Assembly: GCA_964602055.1 (NCBI GenBank)
Contig: CAZRPU010000004.1
Coordinates: forward strand, 25,031 to 89,030
DNA length: 64,000 nt
Direction: 5' to 3'
From: JACPLA01 sp964602055
GTDB taxonomy: Bacteria > Bacteroidota > Ignavibacteria > UBA10030
Every line of letters starts with the position of its first letter. The stretch's first letter is position 1. The position numbers and the translations under genes were made by a program. Positions 18,091 through 26,879 of the stretch are shown here, in pieces. The notes beneath the pieces were generated by a model, which saw nothing but the letters and a program-made list of their open reading frames with translations, was not told where the DNA came from and made no database searches.

Positions 18091-18507
18091 TTAACGCAGG
18101 TGCTGAATGACGAAGGCCTGACAATAGTGTTTGATCTGATCCCGGACTGAGCGAAAAGCATTCATGATTTGATCTTCGCTTCCCTGGACGGCCGCGGGAT
18201 CAGGGAAATCTTTGTGGAGTTTCAGAGACTTTGCCGGGAAGTACGGACAACGTTCCCGCGCATTATCACACACTGTCACGACAATGTCAAACTCAAGATG
18301 TTTGACCGCTTCAAGAGTCTTCGACGTGTGTTTCGAAATGTCGATTCCCTCTTCTGCCATCACAGCGACCGCCCGCGGATTGAGTCCGTGCGCTTCCACT
18401 CCCGCACTGTGCACTTCGAGCTTCTCCTGGGCAAAGAAACGAAGCCATCCTTCCGCCATCTGACTCCTGCAGCTGTTTCCTGTACAGAGAACCAGAGCTC
18501 GCTTCAT
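18091..18507 (-). CDS. arsC: Arsenate reductase, thioredoxin-coupled (low-molecular-weight phosphatase type)
   Basis: 139 residues. It reduces arsenate to arsenite in the cytoplasm. The P-loop is CTGNSCR (Cys8 to Arg14, CX5R), and the pair Cys80 and Cys87 in VCDNARERC matches the shuttle cysteines of the Staphylococcus-type enzyme; HKDFPDPA holds the general-acid Asp. I use ATG 18507, which overlaps the arsN2 stop by four bases; an in-frame upstream ATG would add 16 unrelated residues. Last gene of the arsR-arsM-arsN2-arsC unit. Confidence 0.95.
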   Translation of the reverse strand: MKRALVLCTGNSCRSQMAEGWLRFFAQEKLEVHSAGVEAHGLNPRAVAVMAEEGIDISKHTSKTLEAVKHLEFDIVVTVCDNARERCPYFPAKSLKLHKDFPDPAAVQGSEDQIMNAFRSVRDQIKHYCQAFVIQHLR

Positions 18508-18974
18508 GGCGGCCCTCCCAGGGTTTTTGTCATGCAGACTGCCGTCGAAGGACAAAAGAGCTGATACTCTTTCGAAGCAGCAATGTACGGAGGAATTGGC
18601 CTTGTTCCCAGCTTCCGAAAACCCGCACGCGTAAAGAATTTCTCTGCCGTCGTTGTGAGGAGGCCGATTTCTTCCAGGCCAAGACTCTCCGCCCGGGCGA
18701 TCATCCGCCGATAGAGCAATTGGCCGAGACCGATTCCCCTGTGCGATTGTGCAACGGCAAGCGACCGGAGAAGCGCCGCTTTCTCCCGGACTTCCAGTCC
18801 GACGGTTCCCACGATGCTTTCTCCCTGCCTCGCAACAAGGAACAGCCGCCAGTGCTCGGCAATATCGTCGGCAGGGAGATTGCAGACTCTCAGGAGTTCC
18901 TGTATGGAAGGAATATCCCTTTCGGCCGCAGTGCGAATTCCTATCCGCGAAAGCCTGTTATCCTTTTGTGCCAT
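18504..18974 (-). CDS. arsN2: Arsenic-cluster GNAT acetyltransferase (ArsN2 type)
   Basis: 156 residues with a GNAT fold: LLRSLAVAQSHRGIGLGQLLYRR holds the acetyl-CoA loop. LLTTTAEKFFTRAGF and the tail FCPSTAVCMTK are what I recall as typical of the ArsN2 family found in ars operons. The better-studied ArsN1 acetylates organoarsenicals such as phosphinothricin-like arsinothricin; the ArsN2 substrate is less clear. The gene overlaps arsM by 17 bases and arsC by four, so it is clearly part of the ars transcript. Confidence 0.88.
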   Translation of the reverse strand: MAQKDNRLSRIGIRTAAERDIPSIQELLRVCNLPADDIAEHWRLFLVARQGESIVGTVGLEVREKAALLRSLAVAQSHRGIGLGQLLYRRMIARAESLGLEEIGLLTTTAEKFFTRAGFRKLGTRPIPPYIAASKEYQLFCPSTAVCMTKTLGGPP

Positions 18975-19755
18975 AGACCGTTATGCTCTTCACCACCGCT
19001 CCACTCTCTCTGAACTTCCGGATTTCCTCTCTGCTCAGATATTCCGATAAAGCTTCGTCCGGCAGGTCAATCGATCGCTCTTTTCGGACTGTGACCCCGG
19101 TAAATCCTGCATCCCGGATTCTGTCGAGATATTCATCCATTTTCACCGCTCCGGCGACGCATCCTGCGATCATGGCCGCAGCATTCCGAATGGCAGGGGG
19201 CAGTTCCGCCGTCAGCACGATATCGGAAATGCTGAAATGTCCTCCCTGTTTCAGGACGCGAAAGATTTCTGCAAATGCCGTACGCTTGTCCGGTACCAGA
19301 TTCAGGACACAATTGCTGATGACAACGTCAACGCTTTCGCTTTCGACGGGGAGGGCTTCGATGTCCCCCAAGCGAAAATCGACATTGGCATAGCCCAGTT
19401 TGTGCTTGTTCTCGTTGGCGCGCCGAACCATTGCCTCCGTCATATCCACACCGATAACATATCCCGACGGCCCGGCAGCCCGGCGCGCGACAAAGACGTC
19501 GTTCCCGGCTCCCGAACCAAGATCGAGGACGACATTGCCTTCTTGAATACCTGCAATTTCCGTCGGAATGCCGCATCCCAGCCCAAGATCGGCTTCGGGA
19601 ACATATCCGGCAAGGCCGGAATAATCATCCGCCATGATGCCGATTTCCTTCGTCTGACATCCGCATCCCGGGCCGCAGCACGGCGTATCCGCCTTGGTCG
19701 CAATATCCTGATATTTTTCTCTCACAAGTGATTTTACTTCATCGGCATTTCTCAT
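18958..19755 (-). CDS. arsM: Arsenite S-adenosylmethionine methyltransferase
   Basis: 265 residues from ATG 19755. It methylates arsenite using S-adenosylmethionine, giving methylated and finally volatile arsenic. The SAM site is DLGSGAGND (78-86). The conserved arsenic-binding cysteines are present: a Cys-rich N-terminal patch CCGPGCGC (26-33), Cys61 in LGCG, Cys149 in SNCV and Cys199 in AGCV. It follows arsR by 22 bases and overlaps arsN2. With no arsenite pump in this cluster, methylation may be the main way this cell removes arsenite. Confidence 0.95.
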   Translation of the reverse strand: MRNADEVKSLVREKYQDIATKADTPCCGPGCGCQTKEIGIMADDYSGLAGYVPEADLGLGCGIPTEIAGIQEGNVVLDLGSGAGNDVFVARRAAGPSGYVIGVDMTEAMVRRANENKHKLGYANVDFRLGDIEALPVESESVDVVISNCVLNLVPDKRTAFAEIFRVLKQGGHFSISDIVLTAELPPAIRNAAAMIAGCVAGAVKMDEYLDRIRDAGFTGVTVRKERSIDLPDEALSEYLSREEIRKFRESGAVVKSITVYGTKG

Positions 19756-19777
19756 GTTGTTCTCCGAATAGAAAACG

Positions 19778-20110
19778 CTAACAGCATTGGTCGTGATTGT
19801 TTTTGATTTCCTCCAGGAACCCTTCAAACAGACCTCGGGCAGATTCCAGGTTCTTCCAATCGATGCAATAGCATGATGTGAGGCCATCGATCGTTCCCTT
19901 GATGATTCCGGCCGCTTTGAGTTCCTTCAGGTGCTGCGAGACTGTTGCCTGTGCGAGGGGAAGTCCATCGACAATTTCTCCACACACGCATTCATTCCGC
20001 TTCGAGAGAATTCTCAGAATGGCAATCCTCGCAGGATGAGAAAGCGCCTTGGCTATCCTTGCGGCCTGAATTTCGTTCTTGCGGAAAAGATGACTCTTGC
20101 TCCTCGCCAT
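19778..20110 (-). CDS. arsR: ArsR-family arsenic-responsive repressor
   Basis: 110 residues with a winged helix: ALSHPARIAILRIL, then PLAQATVSQHLKELKAAGII as the recognition region. The metalloid site is probably the Cys pair in ECVCGE (about residues 40-45), as in the classical ELCVCDL motif, and a Cys pair ends the protein. It should bind the palindrome at 20124-20143 and release it when arsenite binds. First gene of the ars unit. AGGAG lies only two bases from the ATG, a short but possible spacing. Confidence 0.93.
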   Translation of the reverse strand: MARSKSHLFRKNEIQAARIAKALSHPARIAILRILSKRNECVCGEIVDGLPLAQATVSQHLKELKAAGIIKGTIDGLTSCYCIDWKNLESARGLFEGFLEEIKNNHDQCC

Positions 20111-20123
20111 GGCTCCTGTCTTC

Positions 20124-20170
20124 TTATCGTATAATTACGATAATATACGCCGGAAAGTTGCTTCGCGCAA
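20124..20170 (-). promoter_or_regulatory. ars promoter with ArsR operator
   Basis: Minus strand: TTGCGC (20170-20165), 17 bases, TATATT (20147-20142). A perfect inverted repeat, TTATCGTA-TAAT-TACGATAA (20124-20143), overlaps the end of the -10 box and the predicted start near 20135. It lies 14 bases upstream of the arsR ATG and is the expected place for an ArsR dimer to block transcription. Confidence 0.68.
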
Positions 20171-20178
20171 GGAGAAAT

Positions 20179-22011
20179 CTACTTGACCGGGGCAGGACCG
20201 GATGCTGCAGATTTAACGAAATTTTCAAGTCCCTCGGCGATTTTTTCCGCAATACGCCTTCGGAAGCTGTCGTCGATGAGCTTCATTTCGTCTTCCGGAT
20301 TGGAAAGAAAGGCCGTTTCAACAAGTACATTGGGGAGTTGCGTCGGGGCATTCAGGGTGAAATTGAAGCTCCCCACCACGCCGAACTGTTCGAACCCCAG
20401 CTCGAGCAATTTTGCATAGACCATGCTCGCAAGCGGCTTGAATCCTTCGTAACGGTAAAACGTTGCCGTGCCTTTGACGCGTTCGGGATCGGTGGTAAAC
20501 CCGACTGAATTGCAGTGGATGCTCACGAGGAGGCGCGCATTCGACGTAAGAATTTTTTCCGTGCGGTCGCTCATGCTCCAGCCCGTTGAATCGTCTCTCG
20601 TCATCAGACATGTTGCCCCCTTTTGTGCAAGAACCTGGGCAAGGTGACGGGCAAGCGCAAGCGTCACATCCATCTCACGCGTTCCCGTTGCTCCGATCGC
20701 TCCGAGATTCTCCCCGCCATGCCCGGCATCGACAACCACCGTCATACCCTTCAGGACAGAATCAGGGCCTGTCACAACGGGCGGGCGGCGAACACGGACT
20801 CGAAGGCTCGATCCGTTTTCATATCCGACATCGTATCCCCAATGAAAGGGCGTGGTGAGCCTGATGGTGAGGCGATAATGAGCGGCACCGACCTGATCCC
20901 AGGAAACGCTTTGAATGCCGGCCGCGGAAAGATGTTCTGTAATCCAGTTGGTATTCGATGTTGCTCCATACAAGTCGACGGTCACAGCAGCCGGATTGAT
21001 TTGCTGGTCGCTCGTGTACGGGAGTTTCTGCGAAAGAGAAACCGTCACGACATCTTCCCGATCGCCCCCGGCAACACTGATAGAGCCCACAAGGGACTGC
21101 GGAAGCGGTGCTTCTCTGGGAAGGAGAGTGGCAAATTCCTCCGGCAGCCATGCTTCCATCGATTCGGTGAGCCTGACTCTGTACTGCCGCCCCATCTTGC
21201 CGGTCACGACCAGGCGAACACCCGGCTGGAGATACCCCAGTTTTGCTCCTCCGAGACGATCGGTTCCGAGGCCTGCATTGAGAAACGGACGCCGGCCAAT
21301 GAGCTCGACCGCACGGGGGAAGTCCCCGGGAATGATGGTTATTTTCCCCCGAGCCGCGGCCCGCTCGCTGCTCCAGAAACTCTTCCGGAGTTTGAAAGTC
21401 ACTTCGCTGTTGCTGGCCTCATCTTGTTCCTTTACAATGTAGCGGCCGACATAGACCCCTTCAAAACCGCCTGCTTCTTTCGGCTGCAACTCTCTCATTG
21501 GAATTCCGGATTCTACTCCGTCGATGCCAAAAGTGGCCTCATAGCCCGGGCTTCCCTTGAATCGCACTTCGATCACATCACCCGATCGCAGCCAGAGATC
21601 CTCCGAAGGCTCCATCATAGCAGACTCAATGGTCAACGTATCCCGCGGGGCGTTCTTTGCAGGCTCGCTTCTCACAAGCACGAACGCCCTTGACAGGGAA
21701 TCTCCTGCCGGGCCGACGACGCGAATATCCACGGGATTGGGGCCGCTTTTCACCGAGAGAATTCCGACAAAAGCGCCGCTGGGATAGACCCTGACTTCCG
21801 TTCCATTGACGAAAGCTTTCGCCAGGGGGTCGGTGTTTCCCGCAAAACGATGACGGCTTGCTGGCGTGACAATGGTGTCGCTCTCAGGATAGATCACATT
21901 GAGGAAAAGGGAATCACTGCGGGGCAAACCCTTGAGGCTGTCGAGCGGGGGTTGACCCTGGCCGTGCAAGATACCGATGAAGAGGAAAAAGAGGGAGGAT
22001 CGTATAATCAT
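20179..22011 (-). CDS. N-acetylmuramoyl-L-alanine amidase (Amidase_3) with long N-terminal region
   Basis: 610 residues with a signal peptide (MIIRSSLFFLFIGILHGQ). The C-terminal amidase domain (about residues 408-600) has all zinc and catalytic residues: VVDAGHGG, TREMDVTLAL, SIHCNSVG and VETAFLSNPEDE. It cuts the bond between muramic acid and the stem peptide of peptidoglycan in the periplasm. The first 400 residues are beta-rich, with SH3-like and AMIN-like pieces that probably target the wall. It lies between argG and arsR on the same strand; the distance to arsR includes the ars promoter, so they are separate units. A hairpin at 22056-22077 separates it from argG. Confidence 0.92.
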   Translation of the reverse strand: MIIRSSLFFLFIGILHGQGQPPLDSLKGLPRSDSLFLNVIYPESDTIVTPASRHRFAGNTDPLAKAFVNGTEVRVYPSGAFVGILSVKSGPNPVDIRVVGPAGDSLSRAFVLVRSEPAKNAPRDTLTIESAMMEPSEDLWLRSGDVIEVRFKGSPGYEATFGIDGVESGIPMRELQPKEAGGFEGVYVGRYIVKEQDEASNSEVTFKLRKSFWSSERAAARGKITIIPGDFPRAVELIGRRPFLNAGLGTDRLGGAKLGYLQPGVRLVVTGKMGRQYRVRLTESMEAWLPEEFATLLPREAPLPQSLVGSISVAGGDREDVVTVSLSQKLPYTSDQQINPAAVTVDLYGATSNTNWITEHLSAAGIQSVSWDQVGAAHYRLTIRLTTPFHWGYDVGYENGSSLRVRVRRPPVVTGPDSVLKGMTVVVDAGHGGENLGAIGATGTREMDVTLALARHLAQVLAQKGATCLMTRDDSTGWSMSDRTEKILTSNARLLVSIHCNSVGFTTDPERVKGTATFYRYEGFKPLASMVYAKLLELGFEQFGVVGSFNFTLNAPTQLPNVLVETAFLSNPEDEMKLIDDSFRRRIAEKIAEGLENFVKSAASGPAPVK

Positions 22012-22055
22012 GGTACTGCAAAGAGGAGAGAAAAGAGGAAAAATACAACAGGAAA

Positions 22056-22077
22056 GCCGGTCCGCAGAGGGACCGGC
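22056..22077 (-). terminator. Hairpin after argG, probable end of the arg operon
   Basis: GCCGGTCC and GGACCGGC pair perfectly (8 bp) around a six-base loop, 14 bases after the argG stop. On the minus strand a T-rich stretch follows (TTTCC then T5 about twelve bases on), so termination may be incomplete. Confidence 0.5.
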
Positions 22078-22090
22078 ATCCGTCGTTCTT

Positions 22091-23356
22091 TCAGCGTTTT
22101 GATTTCCTGGCCAGTCTTCTCTTTTTCGCGAAACCGTTCCGATTTACCCGATAGAAGGTCTTGATCGGCAGGCTGAAGATTTTGATGAACCCTTCGCTTG
22201 CCTTGTGGTCAAATTTGTCTTCTACGGTATATGTTGCAAGCGAGGTATCATACAGCGAATTAGGCGATGTTCGGCCTGCGATGTCGACGTTTCCTTTGTA
22301 GAGGCGGAGTTTGACGAGTCCATTGACGACTTTTTGAGTCTCGTGAATAAAGGCGTCGAACGCGGATCGAAGCGGGGTAAACCATAACCCGTTGTAGATC
22401 AGCGTTGCGTAATCGTGCGCCATCTTTGCCTTACGGTGAGCCACTTCTTTGTCGAGGGTGAGCCGTTCCAATTCGCGGTGGGCAAAGTGGAGAATCACGG
22501 CCGCGGGAGCTTCGTAGACCTCGCGCGACTTGATTCCCACAAGCCGGTTTTCCACCAGATCGAGTCTTCCGATTCCATTCGCTCCCCCAATCTCATTGAG
22601 AGAATCGATAAGATCGAACCCCTTCATCGGTTTTCCGTTCAGCGCACGGGGGACTCCCTCTTTGAATTCAATGGTCACCGAGGTCGGCTTATCGGGCGCT
22701 TCCTGCGGCGATACTGTCCTTTGATAGGCGTCTGCAGGCGGCTCAGCCATCGGATCTTCGAGAATGCCGCATTCGATGCTCGTCCCCCAAACATTTTCAT
22801 CGATCGAATACGGAGAGGCCTTCGTCGCCGCTACCGGAATTCCATGAGTTTCACAATAGGCAATTTCTTCCTCGCGTGATTTGAATTCCCATTCCCGAAG
22901 CGGTGCAATGACATTCAGATCGGGCGCAAGAGCCGCAATTGCCGCTTCAAAACGCACCTGATCGTTCCCTTTGCCCGTGCACCCGTGGGCGATCGCAGTG
23001 CAGCGTTCCCGCCGGGCAACATCGACGAGCGCCTTGGCAATCAAGGGCCGCCCGATGGACGTTGCCATGGGATATGTGTGTTCATACAACGCTCCTGCCT
23101 TCAGGGATGGAAACAAATACTCTTCGACAAATTCATCGCGCAAATCCTGGATATAGACCTTTTTCGCTCCTGTCTTGTACGCTTTTTCCGCAAGCCCCGT
23201 CAATTCTTTCTTCTGCCCCAGGTTCGCCGTCACGGCAATAACCTCGGCATTGTATCGCTCCTGGAGCCACTTGACGATCACCGAAGTGTCCAACCCTCCG
23301 GAATATGCCACCACTATTTTTTGTTTTTTCACTGCTTTGTTCCTTTGATAATCCAT
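22091..23356 (-). CDS. argG: Argininosuccinate synthase
   Basis: 421 residues. It joins citrulline and aspartate with ATP. The ATP loop is VAYSGGLDTSV near the N-terminus (about residues 16-26), and HGCTGKGNDQVRF is the substrate-binding signature. I use ATG 23356; the frame is open further upstream but that region is the argR gene in another frame. It follows argR by seven bases and is the last gene of the argCJBFRG transcript before the hairpin at 22056. Confidence 0.96.
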   Translation of the reverse strand: MDYQRNKAVKKQKIVVAYSGGLDTSVIVKWLQERYNAEVIAVTANLGQKKELTGLAEKAYKTGAKKVYIQDLRDEFVEEYLFPSLKAGALYEHTYPMATSIGRPLIAKALVDVARRERCTAIAHGCTGKGNDQVRFEAAIAALAPDLNVIAPLREWEFKSREEEIAYCETHGIPVAATKASPYSIDENVWGTSIECGILEDPMAEPPADAYQRTVSPQEAPDKPTSVTIEFKEGVPRALNGKPMKGFDLIDSLNEIGGANGIGRLDLVENRLVGIKSREVYEAPAAVILHFAHRELERLTLDKEVAHRKAKMAHDYATLIYNGLWFTPLRSAFDAFIHETQKVVNGLVKLRLYKGNVDIAGRTSPNSLYDTSLATYTVEDKFDHKASEGFIKIFSLPIKTFYRVNRNGFAKKRRLARKSKR

Positions 23357-23363
23357 TCGTTGT

Positions 23364-23822
23364 TTAGGCCACTTTCTTTTCCCTCGACATGAGCGAGCGC
23401 AGCGCTTTGATGATTTCCGGAATTTTTCTCGACGATGTCGGCGAGACGAAGATGGTGTTGTCTCCACCCAATGTTCCCAGAATGGCGGGGTGATGGAGGC
23501 CGTCGATGATTTCTGCAACGCCCTGCGCTCGGCCGGGGAGCGTTCGTATCACAATGAGCGCCTCGTTGTGATCGATATCCTCAATTTCCAGGCCGACAAA
23601 CGACTTCAGCCGCTGCTCCTCGCTTTCGGCATGGAGCACATAGCGGGCCCCGCTGCTTGCATTGACCCGTCCGATGCCCAGTTCCTTGAGATCCCGCGAC
23701 AGCGTTGCCTGCGTAACGCGGTGGCCGGCCTTTCGTAGCTCTTTGCAGAGTTCGACCTGTGTTCCGATCTGTTGATGCAGAATAATATGCTTCAGGGCGA
23801 TCTGGCGTGCCTGTTTTGTCAT
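23364..23822 (-). CDS. argR: Arginine repressor
   Basis: 152 residues, the normal length for ArgR. The N-terminal winged helix has QVELCKELRKAGHRVTQATL with SRDLKELGI, and the C-terminal arginine-binding/hexamer domain has GRAQGVAEIIDGL and GTLGGDNTIFV. It represses arginine genes when arginine is present. Its ATG overlaps the argF stop by four bases, so it is made from the operon it probably controls; two ARG-box-like sites cover the argC promoter at 27929-27966. Confidence 0.96.
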   Translation of the reverse strand: MTKQARQIALKHIILHQQIGTQVELCKELRKAGHRVTQATLSRDLKELGIGRVNASSGARYVLHAESEEQRLKSFVGLEIEDIDHNEALIVIRTLPGRAQGVAEIIDGLHHPAILGTLGGDNTIFVSPTSSRKIPEIIKALRSLMSREKKVA

Positions 23823-24772
23823 GGTGACACCTTTTCGGCTGTTGTGCGCAAGTCCCGGCGAAGCGTGCCGGAACCGTCCAGAAGAGCGGTCAGAATTGCT
23901 TTTTGAACATGAAGCCGGTTTTCTGCCTCATCGAAAACAACCGACTGCGGGCCCTCGAGAACCTCTTCGGTGATCTCTTCCCCCCTGTGGGCCGGAAGAC
24001 AGTGCAGCACAAGGCAATCCTGCTTTGCTTTCTTGAGGAGCCGGCTGTTGATCTGATAACCGGCAAAGTCTTTCCGGCGTTTCTCCGATTCCTGCTCCTG
24101 ACCCATGCTGGTCCAAACATCCGTATAGAGAACGTCCGCACCTTCTGCTGCTTCCGCAGGATCTTGTACGATATCAATTGTGCTGATCCCTGTTTCCTTT
24201 GCCCTCCGAACCACCTGCGGATTCGGATGATATCCTTCGGGTGATGCAAGGACAAAGTTCAGGGGATAGATTGAAGCTGCCTCCAACCACGAATGGACCA
24301 TGTTATTGCCGTCCCCGATAAACGCTATCTTGATTCCGGGCTTGAGCGATCCATGCTGACGAAGCGTATACAGGTCCGCCAATACCTGGCAGGGATGAGA
24401 GAGATCGGTCAGCGCATTGACCACCGGCACTGCTGCATGCGTTGCGAGCCCGCTCAGGACCTCATGATCGAACAAACGGGCAACGATCGCTTTGCAATAG
24501 CGGGAGAGAAGCCTGGCAATATCCTGCACTGCCTCGCGCGAACCGATGCCAATTCCTTCCTGCGACAAGACAACCGAGTGGCCTCCCAACTGGTGAATAC
24601 CCACCTCAAAAGACACCCTCGTGCGCAGGGACGGCTTTTGGAAAATCAATGCAATCGACTGGCCCAGGAGCGGTTGAGCCGCTGCATCTTTTTTCAGGGT
24701 GTCCGTCAGAGTGAAAATGTTCTCCAGCTCGTCACGCGTGATGTCGAACAGCGTAAGAAAATCCCTCTTCAT
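23819..24772 (-). CDS. argF: Ornithine carbamoyltransferase
   Basis: 317 residues. It makes citrulline from ornithine and carbamoyl phosphate. The carbamoyl-phosphate motif is SLRTR (second residue Leu instead of the usual Thr, as in some family members). HPCQVLAD and the ornithine-site HCLPAHRGEEI are intact, which separates it from aspartate and N-acetylornithine carbamoyltransferases. It overlaps argB and argR by four bases each. Confidence 0.95.
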   Translation of the reverse strand: MKRDFLTLFDITRDELENIFTLTDTLKKDAAAQPLLGQSIALIFQKPSLRTRVSFEVGIHQLGGHSVVLSQEGIGIGSREAVQDIARLLSRYCKAIVARLFDHEVLSGLATHAAVPVVNALTDLSHPCQVLADLYTLRQHGSLKPGIKIAFIGDGNNMVHSWLEAASIYPLNFVLASPEGYHPNPQVVRRAKETGISTIDIVQDPAEAAEGADVLYTDVWTSMGQEQESEKRRKDFAGYQINSRLLKKAKQDCLVLHCLPAHRGEEITEEVLEGPQSVVFDEAENRLHVQKAILTALLDGSGTLRRDLRTTAEKVSP

Positions 24773-25659
24773 TTCACTCCTTCCCGCACCACGGAGTCTT
24801 CATCGTGAATCATTTGGGTTCCTATCCCCTCGTCGGTAAAAATCTCCAGGAGAAGAGAATGTTTTACCCGGCCATCGACAATATGAACCTTGCGCACACC
24901 CGCATCGAGGGTTGTAAATGCAGATTGAATTTTCGGAATCATCCCCCCGAAAATAACGCCCTGTTCCATCATCGTTTCCGCTTCCCGCTTCGTTAAAGTC
25001 GAAATTCTGTTTCCGCCTGCAAGAATTCCCTCGACATCGCTCAGGTAGACGAGTTTTTCTGCTTTGAGCGCCATGGCGACGGCGGCGGCGGCGAGGTCGG
25101 CATTAATATTCAGCAGTTCGCTTTCTTCGCCGACGCCCACGGGGGCGATCACCGGCATCATGCCGTTCTGGAGCAGGAGTTGCAGGAACGTCACATTCAC
25201 CGACACAACCGATCCCACGCGGCCCAGATCTGTTCCATTGGACGATTGCCGGCGCGCCTTGAGCAGCGAGTTGTCCACGCCGCAGAGTCCAATGGCATTG
25301 CCGCCGTTGGTGTTGATCAGCTTCACGATTTCCTTGTTGATCGATCCCGCCAGAACCATCAGTACAACATCCATCATACGCTCATCGGTGTAGCGCTGTC
25401 CGTTGACAAACTGTGTCTCGATGCCGAGCGCTCCGGCCGTGTTGGTGATGCGCTTCCCCCCGCCATGGACAATAACAATGTTGATACCGATCTTCCGAAG
25501 GATGGTGACGTCCTTGGCGAACGTTTGCTGAAGCTGGAGCTCTGTCATAGCGGCTCCCCCGTACTTAATGACAAACGTCTTTCCCTCGTACGTCTGGATG
25601 TACGGGAGCGCTTCGATGAGCACTTCTTCTTTCGTGTTATAATCAATCATTCGTTTCAT
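24769..25659 (-). CDS. argB: Acetylglutamate kinase
   Basis: 296 residues. It phosphorylates N-acetylglutamate, the second step of the pathway. KYGGAAM and IVHGGGKRI near the N-terminus and NINADLAAAAVA towards the C-terminus are the family's ATP and substrate motifs. The start codon shares one base with the argJ stop (TGATG). The length and an N-terminal extension (MKRMIDYNTKEEVLIEALPYI) are typical of the hexameric, arginine-feedback-sensitive type, but sensitivity is only inferred. Confidence 0.95.
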   Translation of the reverse strand: MKRMIDYNTKEEVLIEALPYIQTYEGKTFVIKYGGAAMTELQLQQTFAKDVTILRKIGINIVIVHGGGKRITNTAGALGIETQFVNGQRYTDERMMDVVLMVLAGSINKEIVKLINTNGGNAIGLCGVDNSLLKARRQSSNGTDLGRVGSVVSVNVTFLQLLLQNGMMPVIAPVGVGEESELLNINADLAAAAVAMALKAEKLVYLSDVEGILAGGNRISTLTKREAETMMEQGVIFGGMIPKIQSAFTTLDAGVRKVHIVDGRVKHSLLLEIFTDEGIGTQMIHDEDSVVREGVK

Positions 25660-26879
25660 CAGGACCTGTAGCTTGCATTAATATGCACATACTCTTTTGT
25701 CAAATCGCATGTCCAGAAACGCACCTGCTGAGAACCTCGGTTCAGGTCGATAACGATCAGTACGTGATCCTTCGCCAGGACTGCTTTTGCTTTTTCTTCA
25801 TTGAGCACAATGTGATAGTGCTTGTTGAGGACAGGCACGTCGTCGAATTGAATCTCCACCTGTTCAGGGTCGAATTCGATTCCCGCATAACCCACAGCTG
25901 CCATGATCCGTCCCCAGTTGGCGTCGCAGCCATGAATCGCTGTCTTGACCAGATTGGAGTTTGCAACAGAACGGGCGGCGGTTTCTGCTTCTTCTTCAGT
26001 GCGCCCGCCCTTGACACAGATTTCTATCAGTTTCGTGGCACCTTCGCCGTCACGGGCTATCATTTTGGCGAGTTTCACGAGGACGTATTCAAGCGCGGCA
26101 GAAAAGAGCTGGAATTCCTCTGAATGCTCTCCGAATGGCTGGTTTTGCGCCTGGCCGTTTGCCAGAAGGAGAACCATATCGTTCGTGCTCATATCGCCAT
26201 CAACGGTAATACGGTTGAAAGAGTGCTGGTTCGCCCGGGAAAGCGCCTTTTGGAGCAGCGGAGCAGGACAGTTGATATCCGTCGTAATGAAGCCAAGCAT
26301 GGTTGCCATATGGGGCGCGATCATCCCCGATCCTTTTGCCATGCCGCCGATCGTCACCGTGGAAGCCCCCAGGGTAAACCGCACTGCTGCCTCTTTTTGA
26401 AAGGTGTCCGTCGTCATGATGGCTTCAGCCGCGTCCTTCGATCCTTCGACACTCAGCTGCGATGAAAGCTGCTGGATGCCCGCCGAGAGTTTTTCCATGG
26501 GTAGATATTGGCCGATAACGCCCGTGGATGATATCATCACCTGATCTGCAGGAATCTTGAGAGCTGTTGCGGTCAAACGCACCATTTCCCAGGCATCGTT
26601 GAGTCCCCGTTCCCCTGTGCAGGCATTGGCGTTGCCGCTGTTCACGACCACGGCCGAGCACGTTTTTGATTGTTTGAGGTGGATCTTGTCCACCAGAATC
26701 GGCGCGGCCTGGGTTTTGTTCAGCGTAAAAACCCCTGCGACGGTTGCAGGTGTCTGAGAGAAGATCATCCCCAGGTCCTTCTTCATTTTCCTGATACCGC
26801 AATAGAGCCCGCCTGCAAGGAAACCCGTCGGCGCCGTGACTCCGCCCTGGCATTCGCTGACCGGCACGTTGTGCTTCAT
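25659..26879 (-). CDS. argJ: Ornithine acetyltransferase (glutamate N-acetyltransferase)
   Basis: 406 residues. It moves the acetyl group from N-acetylornithine to glutamate, which recycles the acetyl group and removes the need for argE; some members can also use acetyl-CoA. The self-cleavage region KGSGMIAPHMATMLGF supplies the nucleophilic Thr that splits the protein into two chains. It overlaps argC by four bases and argB by one. Confidence 0.96.
   Translation of the reverse strand: MKHNVPVSECQGGVTAPTGFLAGGLYCGIRKMKKDLGMIFSQTPATVAGVFTLNKTQAAPILVDKIHLKQSKTCSAVVVNSGNANACTGERGLNDAWEMVRLTATALKIPADQVMISSTGVIGQYLPMEKLSAGIQQLSSQLSVEGSKDAAEAIMTTDTFQKEAAVRFTLGASTVTIGGMAKGSGMIAPHMATMLGFITTDINCPAPLLQKALSRANQHSFNRITVDGDMSTNDMVLLLANGQAQNQPFGEHSEEFQLFSAALEYVLVKLAKMIARDGEGATKLIEICVKGGRTEEEAETAARSVANSNLVKTAIHGCDANWGRIMAAVGYAGIEFDPEQVEIQFDDVPVLNKHYHIVLNEEKAKAVLAKDHVLIVIDLNRGSQQVRFWTCDLTKEYVHINASYRS

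Noticed and set aside
18091..20110. The ars cluster as part of a transposon or genomic island with visible ends
   Set aside because: No transposase, integrase, terminal inverted repeat or tRNA attachment site is seen at either edge.
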